DNA of 64,000 nucleotides from Cephalopachus bancanus (Eukaryota > Chordata > Mammalia > Primates > Tarsiidae), in the NCBI GenBank assembly GCA_027257055.1, contig JAPVLO010000232.1, positions 1,860,001-1,924,000 on the forward strand, given 5' to 3'. This document shows, piece after piece, positions 1 through 11,730 of the stretch. Numbering within the stretch: position 1 is the first letter of the stretch; the number at the start of each line of letters is the position of its first letter. The notes under the pieces were generated by a model. It was given only the letters and a program-made list of their open reading frames with translations, did no database searches and was not told the origin of the DNA. The position numbers and the translations under genes are program-made.

Positions 1-107
1 AAGGATCACTGGAGCCCAGTGGGTCGAGGCTGCGGTGACCGGGAGCGTGCCACTGCACTCCATTCTGGGCGACAGAGTGAGACTCCAACTCAAAAAAAGA
101 AAAGTGG
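1..107 (+). mobile_element. Alu-like SINE, right arm, cut by window edge
   Basis: Only the second half of a dimer is present. It holds the right-arm core 'gccactgcactcc' and the lineage end 'gactccaactcaaaa' followed by an A-rich tail. The left arm lies outside the window. Confidence 0.9.
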
Positions 108-153
108 TGGTGTATTTACAGGAACCTGAGAGAGACAGAGGCAGGGTCCCATT

Positions 154-211
154 CAGTGCTTCTCAAAAGACAGGTGTCCATACATAACCTGGAGGACTTG
201 TCAAAATGCAG
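154..211 (+). mobile_element. MER5-like hAT MITE fragment, left end
   Basis: The stretch begins 'cagtgcttctcaaaa', close to the MER5-type terminal repeat 'cagtggttctcaaa', and goes on with 'acctggaggacttgtcaaaa', typical of this nonautonomous hAT-Charlie family. The rest is replaced by a SINE insertion. Family recalled from memory. Confidence 0.6.
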
Positions 212-214
212 ACC

Positions 215-811
215 CTGTCAGTGCCATGCCTCACACTTGTAATCCCACACTTTGGGAGAGGCTGAGGTGGCAGGATTTCTTGAGGTCAGGAGTTCAAGAC
301 CAATGTGGGCAACATAGTGAGACCTCATCTTTTATTTTTTTTGAGTCAGAGTCTCACCCTGTCATCCAGGCTGTAGTGCAGTGGCATGCCCATGGCCATC
401 ACAACCTTGACCTTCTGGGCTCAGGCGATCCTTCTGCCTCAGCTTTCCCAGTAGCTGGAACTATAGATGCACGCCACCACACCCAGCTAATTTTTTCTTG
501 ATTTATTGTAGAGACAAGGTCTCACCAAGTTGCCCAGGCTGGTCTCAAAACCATGGGATCAGGCGATCCTCTTGCCTCAGCCTCCCAAAGTGCTGGGATT
601 ACAGGCTTGAGCCACCACACCCAGCCGAGACCTCATTTTTACAAAAAAAAAAAAAAGCTAGGTGTGATGGGGTACAACTAAATCCTTGGTAGGAAAAGGC
701 AGAAGGATCACCTGAGCCCAGGAGATCAAGACTTCAGTGACCCATGATTGGACCACTGCACTCCAATTTGGGTGACAGAGTGAGACCCTGACTCAAAATA
801 TAAAAAATTAA
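215..811 (+). mobile_element. J-type SINE interrupted by a minus-strand SINE
   Basis: The left arm (215-330) and right arm (637-811) of one old AluJ-like dimer are separated by the insertion at 329-626. The right arm reads 'gtgacccatgattggaccactg', the ancestral form. Confidence 0.8.
329..626 (-). mobile_element. T1 SINE nested in the J-type SINE
   Basis: Complete minus-strand dimer from its T-tail to 'gccaccacacccagcc'. It is flanked by the direct repeat 'gagacctcat' (319-328 and 627-636), which is the target duplication within the host SINE. Confidence 0.88.
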
Positions 812-1111
812 GCCAGGCATGGTTGCTCAAGCCTGTAATCCCAGCACTTTGGGAGGCTGAGGCAAGAGGATTGCCTCAGTCTAGGGGTCTGAGACCAGCC
901 TGGGCAACATGGTGAGACCTCGTCTCTACAATAAATCAAAAAAATTAGCCGGGCATGGTGGTGCATGCTTGTATCCAGCTACTTGGAAAGCTGAGGCGGA
1001 AGGATCGCCTGAGCTTAGCAGGTCGAGGCTGCAGTGAACATGAACCTGACACTGCACTCCAACCTGGGTGACAGAGTGAGGCTCCAACTCAAAAAAATAA
1101 AATAAAATAAA
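812..1111 (+). mobile_element. T1 SINE
   Basis: Complete dimer from 'gccaggcatggttgctc' through linker 'ctctacaataaatc' to 'ctccaactcaaaa', with an (aaaat)n-type tail. Confidence 0.9.
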
Positions 1112-1118
1112 ACATTTT

Positions 1119-1325
1119 GCCAGGTGCCGTGACTCACACCTTAATACCTGCTCTTTGGGAGGCCAGGTTGAGAGGATTGCCTGAGTCCATGGGTTCAAGA
1201 CCAGCCTGAACAACTGGGTGAGACCTCACCTCTACAATAAATAAAAAATTAGCTGAGCATGGTGGTGCATGCCTGTAATTTCAGCTACTTGGAAGGCTGA
1301 GGCAGAAGGATCACCTGAGCCCAGC
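1119..1325 (+). mobile_element. T1 SINE, 3' truncated
   Basis: Left arm and first part of the right arm, ending abruptly after 'cacctgagcccagc'. The last 80 or so bases and the tail are missing, so a later deletion or recombination removed them. Confidence 0.85.
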
Positions 1326-2210
1326 GTGACTGTCAGGCTCCCTGAGGATGCCTTGACTTCCAGGTTTCACAGAGTTCTGTAAGTCGCCAGCGTCTGGCCA
1401 CCTTCTACCACCCAAGTCCCCTGTCTGAGGCCCAAGAGGCAGCCACCTCTGAGGAGGTTGGCCGTGTGCCCTCTTCCTCCCATGACTGTCACAATATCAA
1501 GAGACAACCTAGCCGGCGTTGGGGGAGAGCATCATTTCTCCCCAGGTGTCCCCGGCTGTGCTGTCTGTGTCACTCTCTACCAAACGTGTGCCCCTGGGTG
1601 GTGTGCTCCCTTTTGTCGCTGCATTAGTATTCTGGTGAGCCCACCTCGGGATGGTGGACACCGGAGGGCCAAGAGGACACTCAGCAGAAAGGAGGACGCA
1701 AACACATCAGAACGCAAGGCACACACAGGCAGTCCAGAGACCCCCGTTCCTGGACCCCATCCAGACCGACCCTTTATGATTTTTGTTCTCTTTCTTCTTT
1801 CCTTGGATCTCGCCTGAGAACAGCCTGGGTGTTGCCAAGGGAACACTGAGCGCCTCCCTGAACACATCATTGTTGAATTCCAGCTCGGGCGGCCCGAGGA
1901 ATTCGCTATTTGTTCAGGAGATGAAAGCCACAGACTTCCACACATTCTTCTCCAGTTTCACCCCTTCTAACTGCGGGGCCCGTGTGGAGCTCATGGGACC
2001 CAACAAGGTTGTGGATAGTCCTCGCTACTCAGAGACAGAGGGAGCCCAAGTTTCTCTTGGCTGGTCCTTGGGGAAGAGCAGTGCTCGTGTGAGGGCCTGA
2101 GGACGGCACTGCCAGAGAGGAAGGCCACTCAGGAGTGGCACCCAGCCCCAGATCTGGGCTTGGTGAACTGACCCTGGCCTCCTCCAGGGCCTCGGCTTCA
2201 CAGACTGCAA
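1326..2210. other. Unique sequence without recognised gene
   Basis: Single-copy GC-rich DNA. Two overlapping plus-strand open frames (1458-1817 and 1783-2100) and a minus-strand one (1577-1945) occur, but none shows a recognisable domain and I see no convincing splice structure. Confidence 0.6.
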
Positions 2211-2497
2211 CTTTTTTGAGTTGGAGTCTCACTCTGTCGCCCAGACTGGAGTGCAGTGGCACCATCATGGCCACTGTAGCCTCGACCTGCTGGGCTCAGG
2301 TGATCCTTCCACCTCAGCCTTCCAAGTAGCTGGCTCTACAGGTGTGCGTCACCATGTCCAGTTAATTTTTGATTTACCGTAGTGACGAGTTCTCACCAAG
2401 TTGCCCAAGCTGATCTCAAAGCCCTGGACTCAGGCATTCCTCTCACCTCTGCCTCCCAAAGTGCTGGGATGACAGGTGTAAGCCACTGTGCTCGGCC
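2211..2497 (-). mobile_element. T1 SINE
   Basis: Complete minus-strand copy beginning 'cttttttgagttggagtctc' and ending 'gccactgtgctcggcc'. Confidence 0.9.
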
Positions 2498-2940
2498 TTT
2501 TTATTTATTTTTTTAACATAACCTCAATATTGTATCCTCTTCATAATTAAACATGATATGACGCCTAGACCTGGATCCCGGGCTCTTTCCCTTCTCCTCC
2601 CCTCCCTGCTCACATCTCTTCACAGCAGCTTCCTCAGATCTGCAGTTGGGCTCAAGGCACTCAAGCCTCAGCACAATCTGCTTTGTGGTTCCAGGCTTTT
2701 TCCAGAAAATCGGCTTAGTCTGCCCCCCAGTCACTTTACTTCCGGTCCCAATGCTGCTTTCCCTAGGCTCGCAGAGGAGCCTGGCCCTGCTTGTGCTTTG
2801 TCACCGGGTGGGGTTGATACATGCCACACTCCTGACATAAGGTCCGGCAGGTTTGGGGAACGTTTGCTGTGTTTTCCAGAGTGCTCAGTCAGCACAGAAA
2901 GAAAGAGGCTGGGCCCGAAGCAGAGCACATCTCATACTGT
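2498..2940. other. Unique sequence
   Basis: No gene or named repeat recognised. A plus-strand open frame runs over 2558-3016 but enters a SINE and has no recognisable domain. Confidence 0.5.
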
Positions 2941-2948
2941 AACACTTG

Positions 2949-3171
2949 TTCGAGACCCGCCTAGGCAGCGAGACCTCATCTCTACAATAAATCAAAAAGT
3001 CAGCTGGGCGTGGTAGCGCATGCCTGTAATTCCGGCTACTCGGAAGACTGAGGTGGAAGGATCGCCGGAGCCCAGCAGGTCGAGGCTGCGGTGGCCGGGA
3101 GCGGCCACTGCACTCCAGTCTGGGCGACCGAGTGAGACTCCAACTCAAAAACAAACAAACAAACAAACAAA
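2949..3171 (+). mobile_element. T3 SINE, 5' truncated at insertion
   Basis: The copy starts inside the left arm at the B-box region and carries the T3 form 'aggcagcgagacc'. The direct repeat 'aacacttg' ends at 2948 and recurs at about 3172-3179. The truncation therefore happened during integration. The tail is (caaa)n. Confidence 0.85.
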
Positions 3172-3197
3172 AACACTTGAGAATTGTTACATATGTA

Positions 3198-3245
3198 CAA
3201 GTGTTACATGTACAGAGCACATCTAGCCTGTACATGTAACACTTG
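3198..3245. repeat. Perfect 16-bp inverted repeat with 16-base loop
   Basis: The arm 3198-3213 (caagtgttacatgtac) is the exact reverse complement of 3230-3245. The loop 3214-3229 is 'agagcacatctagcct'. Part of the loop and arm also occurs at 2922-2948, so the area holds a direct repeat as well. Confidence 0.95.
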
Positions 3246-3262
3246 AAAATTGGCAGCAAGGC

Positions 3263-3926
3263 TGGGCGCGATGGCTCACGCCTGTCAGTCCAGCACTTTG
3301 GAAGGCAGAGGCGAGAGGGTTGCCTGAGCCCAGGGGTTTGAGACTAGCCTGAGCAATTTAGCCAGACCTCATCTCTAAAATAAATAATAATTTTTAAAAA
3401 ATTAGCCAGGCCGGGCTCGGTGGCTCAGCCTGTAATCCCACGCCTTTGGGAGACTGAGGTGAATGGATTGCCTGAGTCCGTGGGTTCAAGACCCGCCTGG
3501 GCAGGGAGACCTCATCTCTACAATAAATCAAAAGATCAGCTGGGTGTGGTAGTGCATGCCTGTAATTCCGGCTACTTGGAAGGCTGAGGTGGAAGGATCG
3601 CCGGAGCCCAGCAGGTTGAGGTTGTGGTGGCCATGGGCATGCCACTGCACTCCAGCCTGGGCAGCAGTGAGATACTGACTCAAAAAAAAAAAAAAAAAAA
3701 GAAGGGCCAGGCTCTGTGGCTCAGCCTATAATCCCACGCATCTCTACAATAAATCAAAAATTAGCCAGCCATGGTAGCGCGCGCCTGTAGTTTCAGCTAC
3801 TTGGAAGGCTGAGGCGAAAGGATCGCTGGAGCCCAGCAGGTCGAGGCTGCGGTGGCCGGGAGTGGCTACTGCACTCCAGTCTGGGTGACAGAGTGAGACT
3901 CCAACCTAAAAGAAAAGAAAAGAAAA
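3263..3926 (+). mobile_element. Cluster of three plus-strand SINE pieces
   Basis: A left arm (3263-3410) is followed by a complete T3-like dimer (3411-3700, 'gggcagggagacc') and a copy with an internal left-arm deletion (3706-3926). The whole block is flanked by 'aaaattggcagcaaggctg' at 3244-3262 and a one-mismatch copy at 3927-3945. This points to one founding insertion into which others landed. Confidence 0.8.
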
Positions 3927-3945
3927 GAAAATAGGCAGCAAGGCT

Positions 3946-4320
3946 GACCACACAAGGGCTGATTCGCAAGGGACCCAACCGAGAAGGACAGCAGAGGGTT
4001 GGCCTCCGGGAGGATGGGTGCAGTTCAGGGTTTCCATTTGGCCTCTGAAGTTTCTGAAAATCACAATCACGAGGCAGATGAATAGGAGAAAAGGCACACT
4101 GATGTATTTACCTTGTATACAGCAGAGCCCTTGGTAAGAAGACTCTGCCCTCAAGGAGGCTCTGAAGCTCATACACCATCCTGACAACACAGGCTCTGGA
4201 AGGGAGAGAAGAGAAATTGTGTTGGGGGATGATCGGGAGAACAGATGGATCTGGGAACAAAGATTAATTTGTAAATAGCTCTCTTTAACTATTTACAAGA
4301 AAGCGTCCTTTCAGGTGTGG
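3946..4320. other. Unique sequence
   Basis: Nothing recognised; moderate GC, no exon signal I can support. Confidence 0.5.
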
Positions 4321-4336
4321 TTATACTCTTGATCTT

Positions 4337-4626
4337 TTTTTTTTTTTTTTTTTTGAGTTGGAGTCTCACTCTGTCGCCCAGACTGGAGTGCAGTGGCCAC
4401 TCCCAGCCACCGCAGCCTCGACCTGCTGGGCTCCGGCGATCCTTCCGCCTCAGCCTTCCAAGTAGCTGGAACTACAGGTGCGCGCTACCACGCCTGGCTA
4501 ATTTTTTGATTTATTGTAGAGATGAGGTCTCGTTTGCCCAGGCGGGTCTCGAACTTGCGGGCTCAGGCAATCCACTCACCTCAGCCTCCCAAGGCGCAGG
4601 ATTACAGGCTGAGTCACTGAGATGGC
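4337..4626 (-). mobile_element. T3-like SINE
   Basis: Complete minus-strand dimer, flanked by the direct repeat 'ttatactcttgatctt' (4321-4336) and its one-mismatch copy at 4627-4642. The left arm reads 'ctcgtttgcccaggcgggtc', a variant of the T3 deletion. Confidence 0.9.
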
Positions 4627-4642
4627 TTACACTCTTGATCTT

Positions 4643-5550
<908 letters not shown>

Positions 5551-5554
5551 CAGT

Positions 5555-5844
5555 ATTTTTTTTTTTTTGAGTTGGAGTCTCACTATGTCGCCCAGGCTGG
5601 AGGGCAGTGGCCACTCCCGGCCACCACAGCCTCAACCTACTGGGCTCTGGCAATCCTTCCGCTTCAGCCTTCGGAGTAGCTGGAACTACAGGTGCGCGCT
5701 ACCATGCCCAGCTAGTTTTTTTATTGTAGAGATGAGGTCTTGCCAAGTTGCCCAGGTACAGGTCTCGAACCCGCAGGCTCAGGCAATCCACTCACCTCAG
5801 CCTCCCAGAGGCGTGGGATTACAGGCTGAGCCTCCGAGCCCGGC
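5555..5844 (-). mobile_element. T2 SINE, first of a same-target pair
   Basis: Minus-strand copy with 'cttgccaagttgcccagg'. The sequence 'tgaccagtat' flanks it on both sides and also flanks the next copy. Confidence 0.88.
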
Positions 5845-5856
5845 TGACCAGTATGT

Positions 5857-6150
5857 TTTGTTTTGTTTTTTTTTTTGAGTTGGAGTCTCACTCTGTCGCC
5901 CAGACTGGAGTGCAGTGGCTGCTTCCGGCCACCGCAGCCTCAAGCTACTGGGCTCTGGCTATCCTTCCGCCTCAGCCTTCCAAGTAGCCAGAATTACAGG
6001 CATGCGCTACCACGCCCGGCTGATTTTTTGATTTATTGTAGAGATGAGGTCTTGCTGCCCAGGCGGGTCTCGAACCCGCGGGCTCAGGCAATCCACTCAC
6101 CTCAGCCTCCCAAAGGCGCAGGATTATAGGCTGAGCCACCGAGCCCGGCT
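5857..6150 (-). mobile_element. T3 SINE, second of a same-target pair
   Basis: Minus-strand copy with the T3 form 'cttgctgcccaggcgggtc', preceded by 'tgaccagtatgttttg' and followed by 'tgaccagtatgttttt'. Both copies used the same target. Confidence 0.9.
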
Positions 6151-6160
6151 TGACCAGTAT

Positions 6161-7312
6161 GTTTTTAATGGAGACTGCAGATAGCTAGGTCTTGGAGGCT
6201 TGTCCATCCATCCAGCATAAACTAAATACTAAGATTGATGCTTTCCGAAGAATTCTAGAGGGAAAAAGCAAAGATGTCTACTGACAAAGTGTGACAATTT
6301 TGTGGGGTGGGGTAAATTGTCAACTCTGTCATCCCATGGAGAGGGGTGATATGTTCCTCAGTCACCAATACTTGTGGCATCATCATGTTTTGGAGGGAAT
6401 TTGGCTGCATTGACTGAGCTGCAGACAGGCACAGGTTTAGAATGCAGGCTGCCCCTAGCGTGAAGCCACCATGGGTTCCCTACAGAAAAACTAGAAGGGG
6501 ACATTAGGAGGACTCTACAGGGTGGCAGGAACATCTGTCCATAGACTCCGAGAGACCCATGCAGACAGGGACACAAATGCCACTGGCACACACTGGACAG
6601 ACAGTGAAAGGCAGAGACAGAGACCCAAAAAAACACATAAGCAGAGAGAGACACACGGGCACCCACAGAGGGGCACACTCACACCCACCGCCACAAGCAT
6701 AGAGATAAAGCCAGCTTGCGGCCCAGGTGGAACTCATCCTCGTGGAAATGAGCACTGCATCGTCCCTTGATGCGGAAAGCTGAGGCCATCCAGTGCAAAA
6801 GAAAACGAGGGCCATTTCTGAGCTGATCTCAGGAAGGGAGAGGCTGAGGTGAGTCCAGTGAGTCCATTTCCATAGGAAAGTGTGTTCCTCACAGTTGAAA
6901 AACTCAAACCAAAAAGCAGCAGCAAAATGCTTCTGGAGAAGTTACTAAAACCCAGGTGCATTCTAAGGGTCTGTTTATGATGCAGAGACCTGCCAACATC
7001 TGTCCATACTGCCACAGCCCCTAGAGAAGGGCATGGCAAGAGTTCATACTTTCCTGCACATTCCCAAACACATTCCTGAGAGTCCCCTATCTTCTGTGCA
7101 CTCCCAGTAAGTGGCTTCAGGGAATCCCCAACTTTCCTGCAGTCTATGCCCAAAGATGTAATCTCTATTTACTCCCTTTCTTAATAGTCATAAGTTTGAA
7201 CAATATAGTATCAATGTAATGGTAAGTCTTGTGATTTGCATAACTTTTTGCAATGCATAATGCCTTAGGCCTAGTTCCTTTACTCTAAATGTCACTATCT
7301 CAATATATAATA
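6161..7312. other. Unique sequence
   Basis: About 1.15 kb of single-copy DNA. Overlapping open frames on the minus strand (6358-6678, 6504-6815, 6734-7153) have no recognisable domain; 6550-6710 is rich in purine/CA runs that keep several frames open. Confidence 0.55.
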
Positions 7313-7321
7313 TGGCTGTAG

Positions 7322-7613
7322 CCGGGCTCGGTGGCTCAGCCTGTAACCCCGCGCCTTCGGAGGCTGAGGTGAGTGGATTGCCTGAACCTGCAGGTTCTAG
7401 ACCTGTTTGGGCAACTTGGTGAGAACTCATCTCTACAATAAAAATAAAAAAATTAGCCAGGTGTGGTATTGCACGCCTGTAATTCCAGCTACTTGGAAGG
7501 CTGAGGCAGAAGGATCACTGGAGCCCAGCAGGTCGAGGCTGCAGTGGCCAGGAGTGGCCACTGCACTCCAGTCTGGGCAACGGAGTGAGACGCCAACTCA
7601 AAAAAAAAAAAAA
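7322..7613 (+). mobile_element. T2 SINE
   Basis: Complete dimer with flanking repeat 'atggctgtag' (ending near 7322 and restarting at 7614). Left arm 'gggcaacttggtgag', end 'ccaactcaaaa'. Confidence 0.9.
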
Positions 7614-7649
7614 AATGGCTGTAGCTTAAGCTCTATGCAATGCTCTACT

Positions 7650-7818
7650 GGTGCATGGTGGTGTGTGCCTGTTGTTCCAGCTACTTGGAAAGCTGAGGCA
7701 GAAGGATCACCTGAGCCCAGCCCGGCAGGTCGAGGCTGCAGTGGCCGTGAGTGTGTCACTGCACTCTTGCCTGGGTGACAGTGAGACTCCAACTCACAAA
7801 AACCAAAATAAGAAGTAA
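7650..7818 (+). mobile_element. T1 SINE right arm
   Basis: Right monomer only: 'gtgcatggtggtgtgtgcctg' to 'gactccaactcacaaaaac'. Confidence 0.8.
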
Positions 7819-7838
7819 ATAAACCCACTATGCCCCGC

Positions 7839-7947
7839 GCAGAGGAGCTCGGTGACCCAGGCCAGACTGCACCTCCCCTACAGCTTCTACCGCCAGGAGG
7901 GTATGACCCAGGCCCATTCTTCCTGGTCCCTGCTTCTCCTCCCTGCC
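7839..7947 (+). repeat. Second copy of the 4921-5049 repeat
   Basis: Direct-orientation match to 4921-5049, with several substitutions and small deletions. No known family assigned. Confidence 0.65.
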
Positions 7948-8084
7948 ATTCAGTGTATAGGTACCGAAAACTCTGGCCTAGAAAAGTGGACTGTGAGTCC
8001 TAAAGGGTGGGTAGAACCATTTTAGAAAGACCTAGAGTCCAGCTCTGCTTCCTGGATTCAAATTCAGAAATAAACTTGTTTCTA

Positions 8085-8376
8085 GCTGGGTTCGGTGGCT
8101 CAGCCTGTAATCCCGCCTTTGGGAAGCTGAGGTGAGTGGATTGCCTGAGCCCACGGGTTTGAGACCTGCCTGGGCAACTTGGCAAGACCTCATCTCTACA
8201 ATAAATCAAAATGAGCCGGGTGTGGTAGTGCGCACCTGCAGTTCCTTGGAACTACTTGGAAGGCTGAGGCAGAAGGATCGTCAGAGCCCAGCAGGTCAAG
8301 GCTGCAGTGGCCAGTGACAGAGTGAGACTCCAACTCAAAAAAAACCAAAAACAAAAACAAAAACCAACAAAAAAAC
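8085..8376 (+). mobile_element. T2 SINE
   Basis: Complete copy flanked by 'cttgtttcta' (8075-8084 and 8377-8386), with a long (caaaa)n tail. Confidence 0.92.
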
Positions 8377-8647
8377 CTTGTTTCTACCAGTTCCTTGCCC
8401 CTTTGATTTATGGGTATCAAGGAACAGCAGCTGAGCACTACTCGGACCATAACATTTAGGCGGTGGCCCCAGTATTCTGCACTCTCTGCCAGGGAGCACC
8501 AGGCAGCAGCTTTAGGTGGGGACTGGAGGTGGGGATCTTTGCAGTGCTGTGACACTGGTCAGAGTCTGGAGAAATGACTGTTGTACCCGAATCCTGAATC
8601 CGAGAGACCACCAAAGAGCCAGCTCTGATGCAAATCACACGAGGGTC

Positions 8648-8653
8648 TTTATT
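8648..8653 (-). promoter_or_regulatory. Polyadenylation signal of the solo LTR
   Basis: 'tttatt' on the plus strand, AATAAA on the LTR strand, inside 'gcctgaataaagaccctcg'. Confidence 0.8.
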
Positions 8654-8732
8654 CAGGCTCGAGTCGGGGCTCACATCTGTAACCGGCACAGCGGTACAGG
8701 AACGAGAGCCCCGACCCAGCGCAGCAAGCAGC

Positions 8733-8739
8733 TTATATA
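8733..8739 (-). promoter_or_regulatory. TATA box of the solo LTR
   Basis: 'ttatata' on the plus strand, TATATAA on the LTR strand, correctly placed between the CCAAT boxes and the polyadenylation signal. LTR transcription would start about 25-30 bases further toward lower coordinates. Confidence 0.75.
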
Positions 8740-9163
8740 CACAGTTACAAGGGAGGGGAAAGAACTTTAAACTTGTTCGCACATGATTGGGTAATTTCTC
8801 CTACTGGGTACAGGGGCGTTTGGGATTGGTTGGTTTGTATGGTCGCGGGTCGCAGCTGACCGCGGCTGACCATCAACGGTCAGGAGGGCTGGGTGGAACC
8901 GGTTGGGCCATCTGGAATGTGAGATTACTAGGGGAGTGGAGCAGGAAACGGGGCCAGAGGGTCTGCACTGTGACTCTGCACTTTTCTTTTGGTATGTGAA
9001 CTTGTTTACCATAAGTATACTACTGGGCTTGGGTGGGAAAGCAAGCATACATTTGAGTTTTAAAAACAAGTTTCAATATACATTCAAAATAAGCTTCAAC
9101 CTACACTTAAAACAAGTTTTATCACACTATTATGAACTAGATGGCCCTTGAGCTCCTCATGAC

Positions 9164-9538
9164 CAGTCTGGTTGGAGTCCTACATGCATGGAAGGGCAGC
9201 TGTGGTCCATCTGCGGATTGCATGGCACAGCCACCTACAGGTGGGTTGAACCGCAAAGGAACTGGATGTATTCCTACCATGGCCAGGCAGGGCCAGCACC
9301 TGGTCAGTGGAAGAAGGAAATGGATGAGCTGGCCCTGCGAAGATGCGGAGATCTCGCTGGAACCTCAGGCTGCCAGGTCCAGGCGGAGTCTTAGGCGTCT
9401 TCAGGGCCAACACTTCCTTTTCAGAGGTGAAAACTGGAGCTGAGAGGGCAAAGGGACTCCCCTGAGGTCCTTTGCAAGTTCCTGGTTCCCTGAAAGACTC
9501 ATGCACTAAAGGCCGCTGTCCTTCAACTTGGACTAGTT
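9164..9538. other. Unique sequence with a MIR fragment
   Basis: 9419-9525 resembles antisense MIR ('gaggtgaaaactggagctga', 'caaagggactcccctgagg'). The rest is unassigned. Confidence 0.45.
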
Positions 9539-9831
<293 letters not shown>

Positions 9832-9910
9832 GACCAGTTTTTGTTTTACCTCTTGTAGAAAGATTAGGTCTGGGCATGTGAAACCACCTATATAGAATTA
9901 ATAATGCCGG

Positions 9911-10164
9911 GCCCAGGCACTGTGGCTCACTTTGGGAAGCTGAGGTGAAAGAACTGCTTGAGCGCAGGAGTTCAAGGCCAGCCTGGGCAACATGGCAAGA
10001 CCTCTTCTCTACAATAAAAATTCAAAAAGTTAGCTGGGCATACTGGCACGTGCCTGTAGTCCCAGCTACTTGGAAGGTCGAGGCTGCAGTAGCCGTGGTC
10101 ATGCTATAGCATCACTGCACCTCAGCATGGGCAGCAGAGTGAGACTCTGGTTAAAAAAAAAAAA
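9911..10164 (+). mobile_element. Older T1/J intermediate SINE with deletions
   Basis: Carries the 'ctctacaataaaa' linker but ancestral 'gtagtcccagctac'. Parts of both arms are deleted. Flanked by 'agaattaata' on both sides. Confidence 0.82.
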
Positions 10165-10183
10165 GAATTAATATCGGGTAATG

Positions 10184-10469
10184 AGCCAGCCTTGGTGGCT
10201 CAGCCTGTAATCCCACCCCTTTGGGAGGCTGAGGTGAGTGGATTGCCTGAGCCCACGGGTTCGAGACCCGCCTGGGCAACTTGGGGAGACCTCATCTCTA
10301 CAAGAAATCAAAAATCAGCCGGGCGTGGTAGCGCACGCCTGTAATTCTGGCTACTTGGAAGGCTGAGGCGGAAGGATCGCCGGGGCCCAGTGGGTCGAGG
10401 CTGCGGTGGCCGGGAGCGGCCACTGCACTCCAGTCTGGGCGACGGAGTGAAACTCCAACTCAAAAAAAA
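10184..10469 (+). mobile_element. T2 SINE
   Basis: Complete copy flanked by 'atatcgggtaatg' (ends 10183) and 'atattgggtaatg' (after 10469). It holds the exact tRNA-like B box 'gggttcgagaccc'. Confidence 0.92.
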
Positions 10470-10785
10470 AAATATTGGGTAATGGACTAAAAACTGCAGC
10501 TATGACTAGAAATTAATAAATATGCTGCTTCTAAGTTTTCTGGACAATTTAAGGTAACTTTGAGACAAACCCCTGGGGAAGAGAGGAGTCTTCCCCCACC
10601 CCCCTCCACCACCCACATGCCAATTAACATAAGACTGCCTAAGGAGACAAGAAGCAATTTGAAAGACAAAAGCAGTTTCAATCTCTGGGATCCCACTCCC
10701 CACACCTTCCTGGTGGGTGGTGACTGAGGGTCGGGAGAATAGTTTTAGAGACATCTGTTGGAAACCTACAATGGTGTCCAACATC

Positions 10786-11073
10786 TTTTTTTTGTGTGTG
10801 TGTGAGTCGGGGTCTTGCTTTGTTATGCAGTGGCACAATCACCACGATCACAGCTTGCCGCAGCCTTGACCTCCGAGGCTCAGGTAATCCTTCCACCTCA
10901 GCCTCCTGAGTATCTGGGTCTACGGGTAGGCGCCCCCAAGCCCAGGGTACTTTTTTGTAGAGATGAAGTCTTGCCACGTTGCCCAGGCTGGTCTTGAACT
11001 CCTGGGCTCAAGCAATCCACCCACCTCGGCTTCCCAAGTGCCGGGATGACAGACGTGAGCCGCCGTGCCTGGC
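10786..11073 (-). mobile_element. J-type SINE
   Basis: Minus-strand diverged AluJ-like dimer. Its tail has become (gt)n ('tttttttgtgtgtgtgtg'). It ends 'gagccgccgtgcctggcc'. Confidence 0.85.
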
Positions 11074-11140
11074 CTGAGCCTTTGTCCCGGTCCTGAGCAC
11101 CAGAAAGTCCTCTAGTGGTCACAGGACCCCAGATGAATAG

Positions 11141-11270
11141 CCTTTTTTTTTTTTTGATGTGGGGTACAATTCAGGGTTAGGTATACAAATGTTCATTATG
11201 CAGGTACCCTTGTTGATGAGGCTTGCCCTCCACCAAAAGGACAGTCTTTACACATCCCCCACCCCCCGCT
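11141..11270 (-). mobile_element. L1 3' UTR fragment with poly(A)
   Basis: Poly(T) at 11141-11155 precedes antisense sequence whose reverse complement runs 'catttgtatacctaaccctg' then 'tgtaccccac', matching the L1 tail at 63340-63420. The 'ccccaccccccg' run at 11257-11270 is the reverse of a G-rich polypurine tract, as expected in an L1 3' UTR. Confidence 0.7.
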
Positions 11271-11730
11271 GACACCACCCATCAATCAACAGCCCCAATC
11301 ATTTTCCTGCCAAACTCCCTTTAGAAACTTCATCCAGAGAGCCCAGCGTCGCTCACATCCTGACTGCGGGAGGGGTGGGGGGGAAGATACTTCATCCAGG
11401 GAATCTTGGGGAAGCAATTTGAGAACTCCCCACCCTCCTAGCTCAGCTGCCTTGCGGTATTAAGCTCTTTGTCCACTGTCATGGCTGTGTCAGGTTCCGT
11501 TTTTCTGGGCAGCAAGTGTAAGAGCCTGTGCTGAACTCTTCTAACAGGCAGGCACCACACCTCACAGCAGGTGCAGGAGTCTCTGAGAGGGTCCTGGGGA
11601 GCTGTTGAAGAGATTTCGGCTTTATTTTCTGCAGGATCTCCCTGCTTGGGCCCTTGATGAAGACCTCATTCGGTCACAAAAAGGATAGGGCAGCGCAGGC
11701 GATCCTGTTCTCGGTAAAATAAAATGTTGG
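11271..11730. other. Unique sequence
   Basis: No gene recognised. 'gagagcccagcgtcgctc' and a poly(G) run at 11376-11382 are the only notable composition features. Confidence 0.5.

Larger units (their letters stand above)
8579..9159 (-). mobile_element. Solo LTR of a gammaretrovirus-like ERV (class I)
   Basis: A complete 581-bp LTR read on the minus strand. It begins TGAGGAGCTCAAGG (9159 downwards) and ends GGGTACAACA (8588-8579), so it has the retroviral TG...CA ends. It is flanked by a perfect 4-bp duplication, tgac, at 8575-8578 and 9160-9163. Four bases is the length known for gammaretrovirus-type integrases. Internal signals fit U3-R-U5 order on the minus strand: two CCAAT-type boxes near 8787 and 8815, a TATATAA box at about 8733-8739, and a polyadenylation signal AATAAA at 8648-8653, about 85 bases downstream of the TATA box. 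U5 is about 70 bases. No internal retroviral sequence lies next to it, so the provirus was lost by LTR-LTR recombination. The intact target duplication and signals suggest a fairly recent insertion. I do not recognise the family. Confidence 0.9.
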
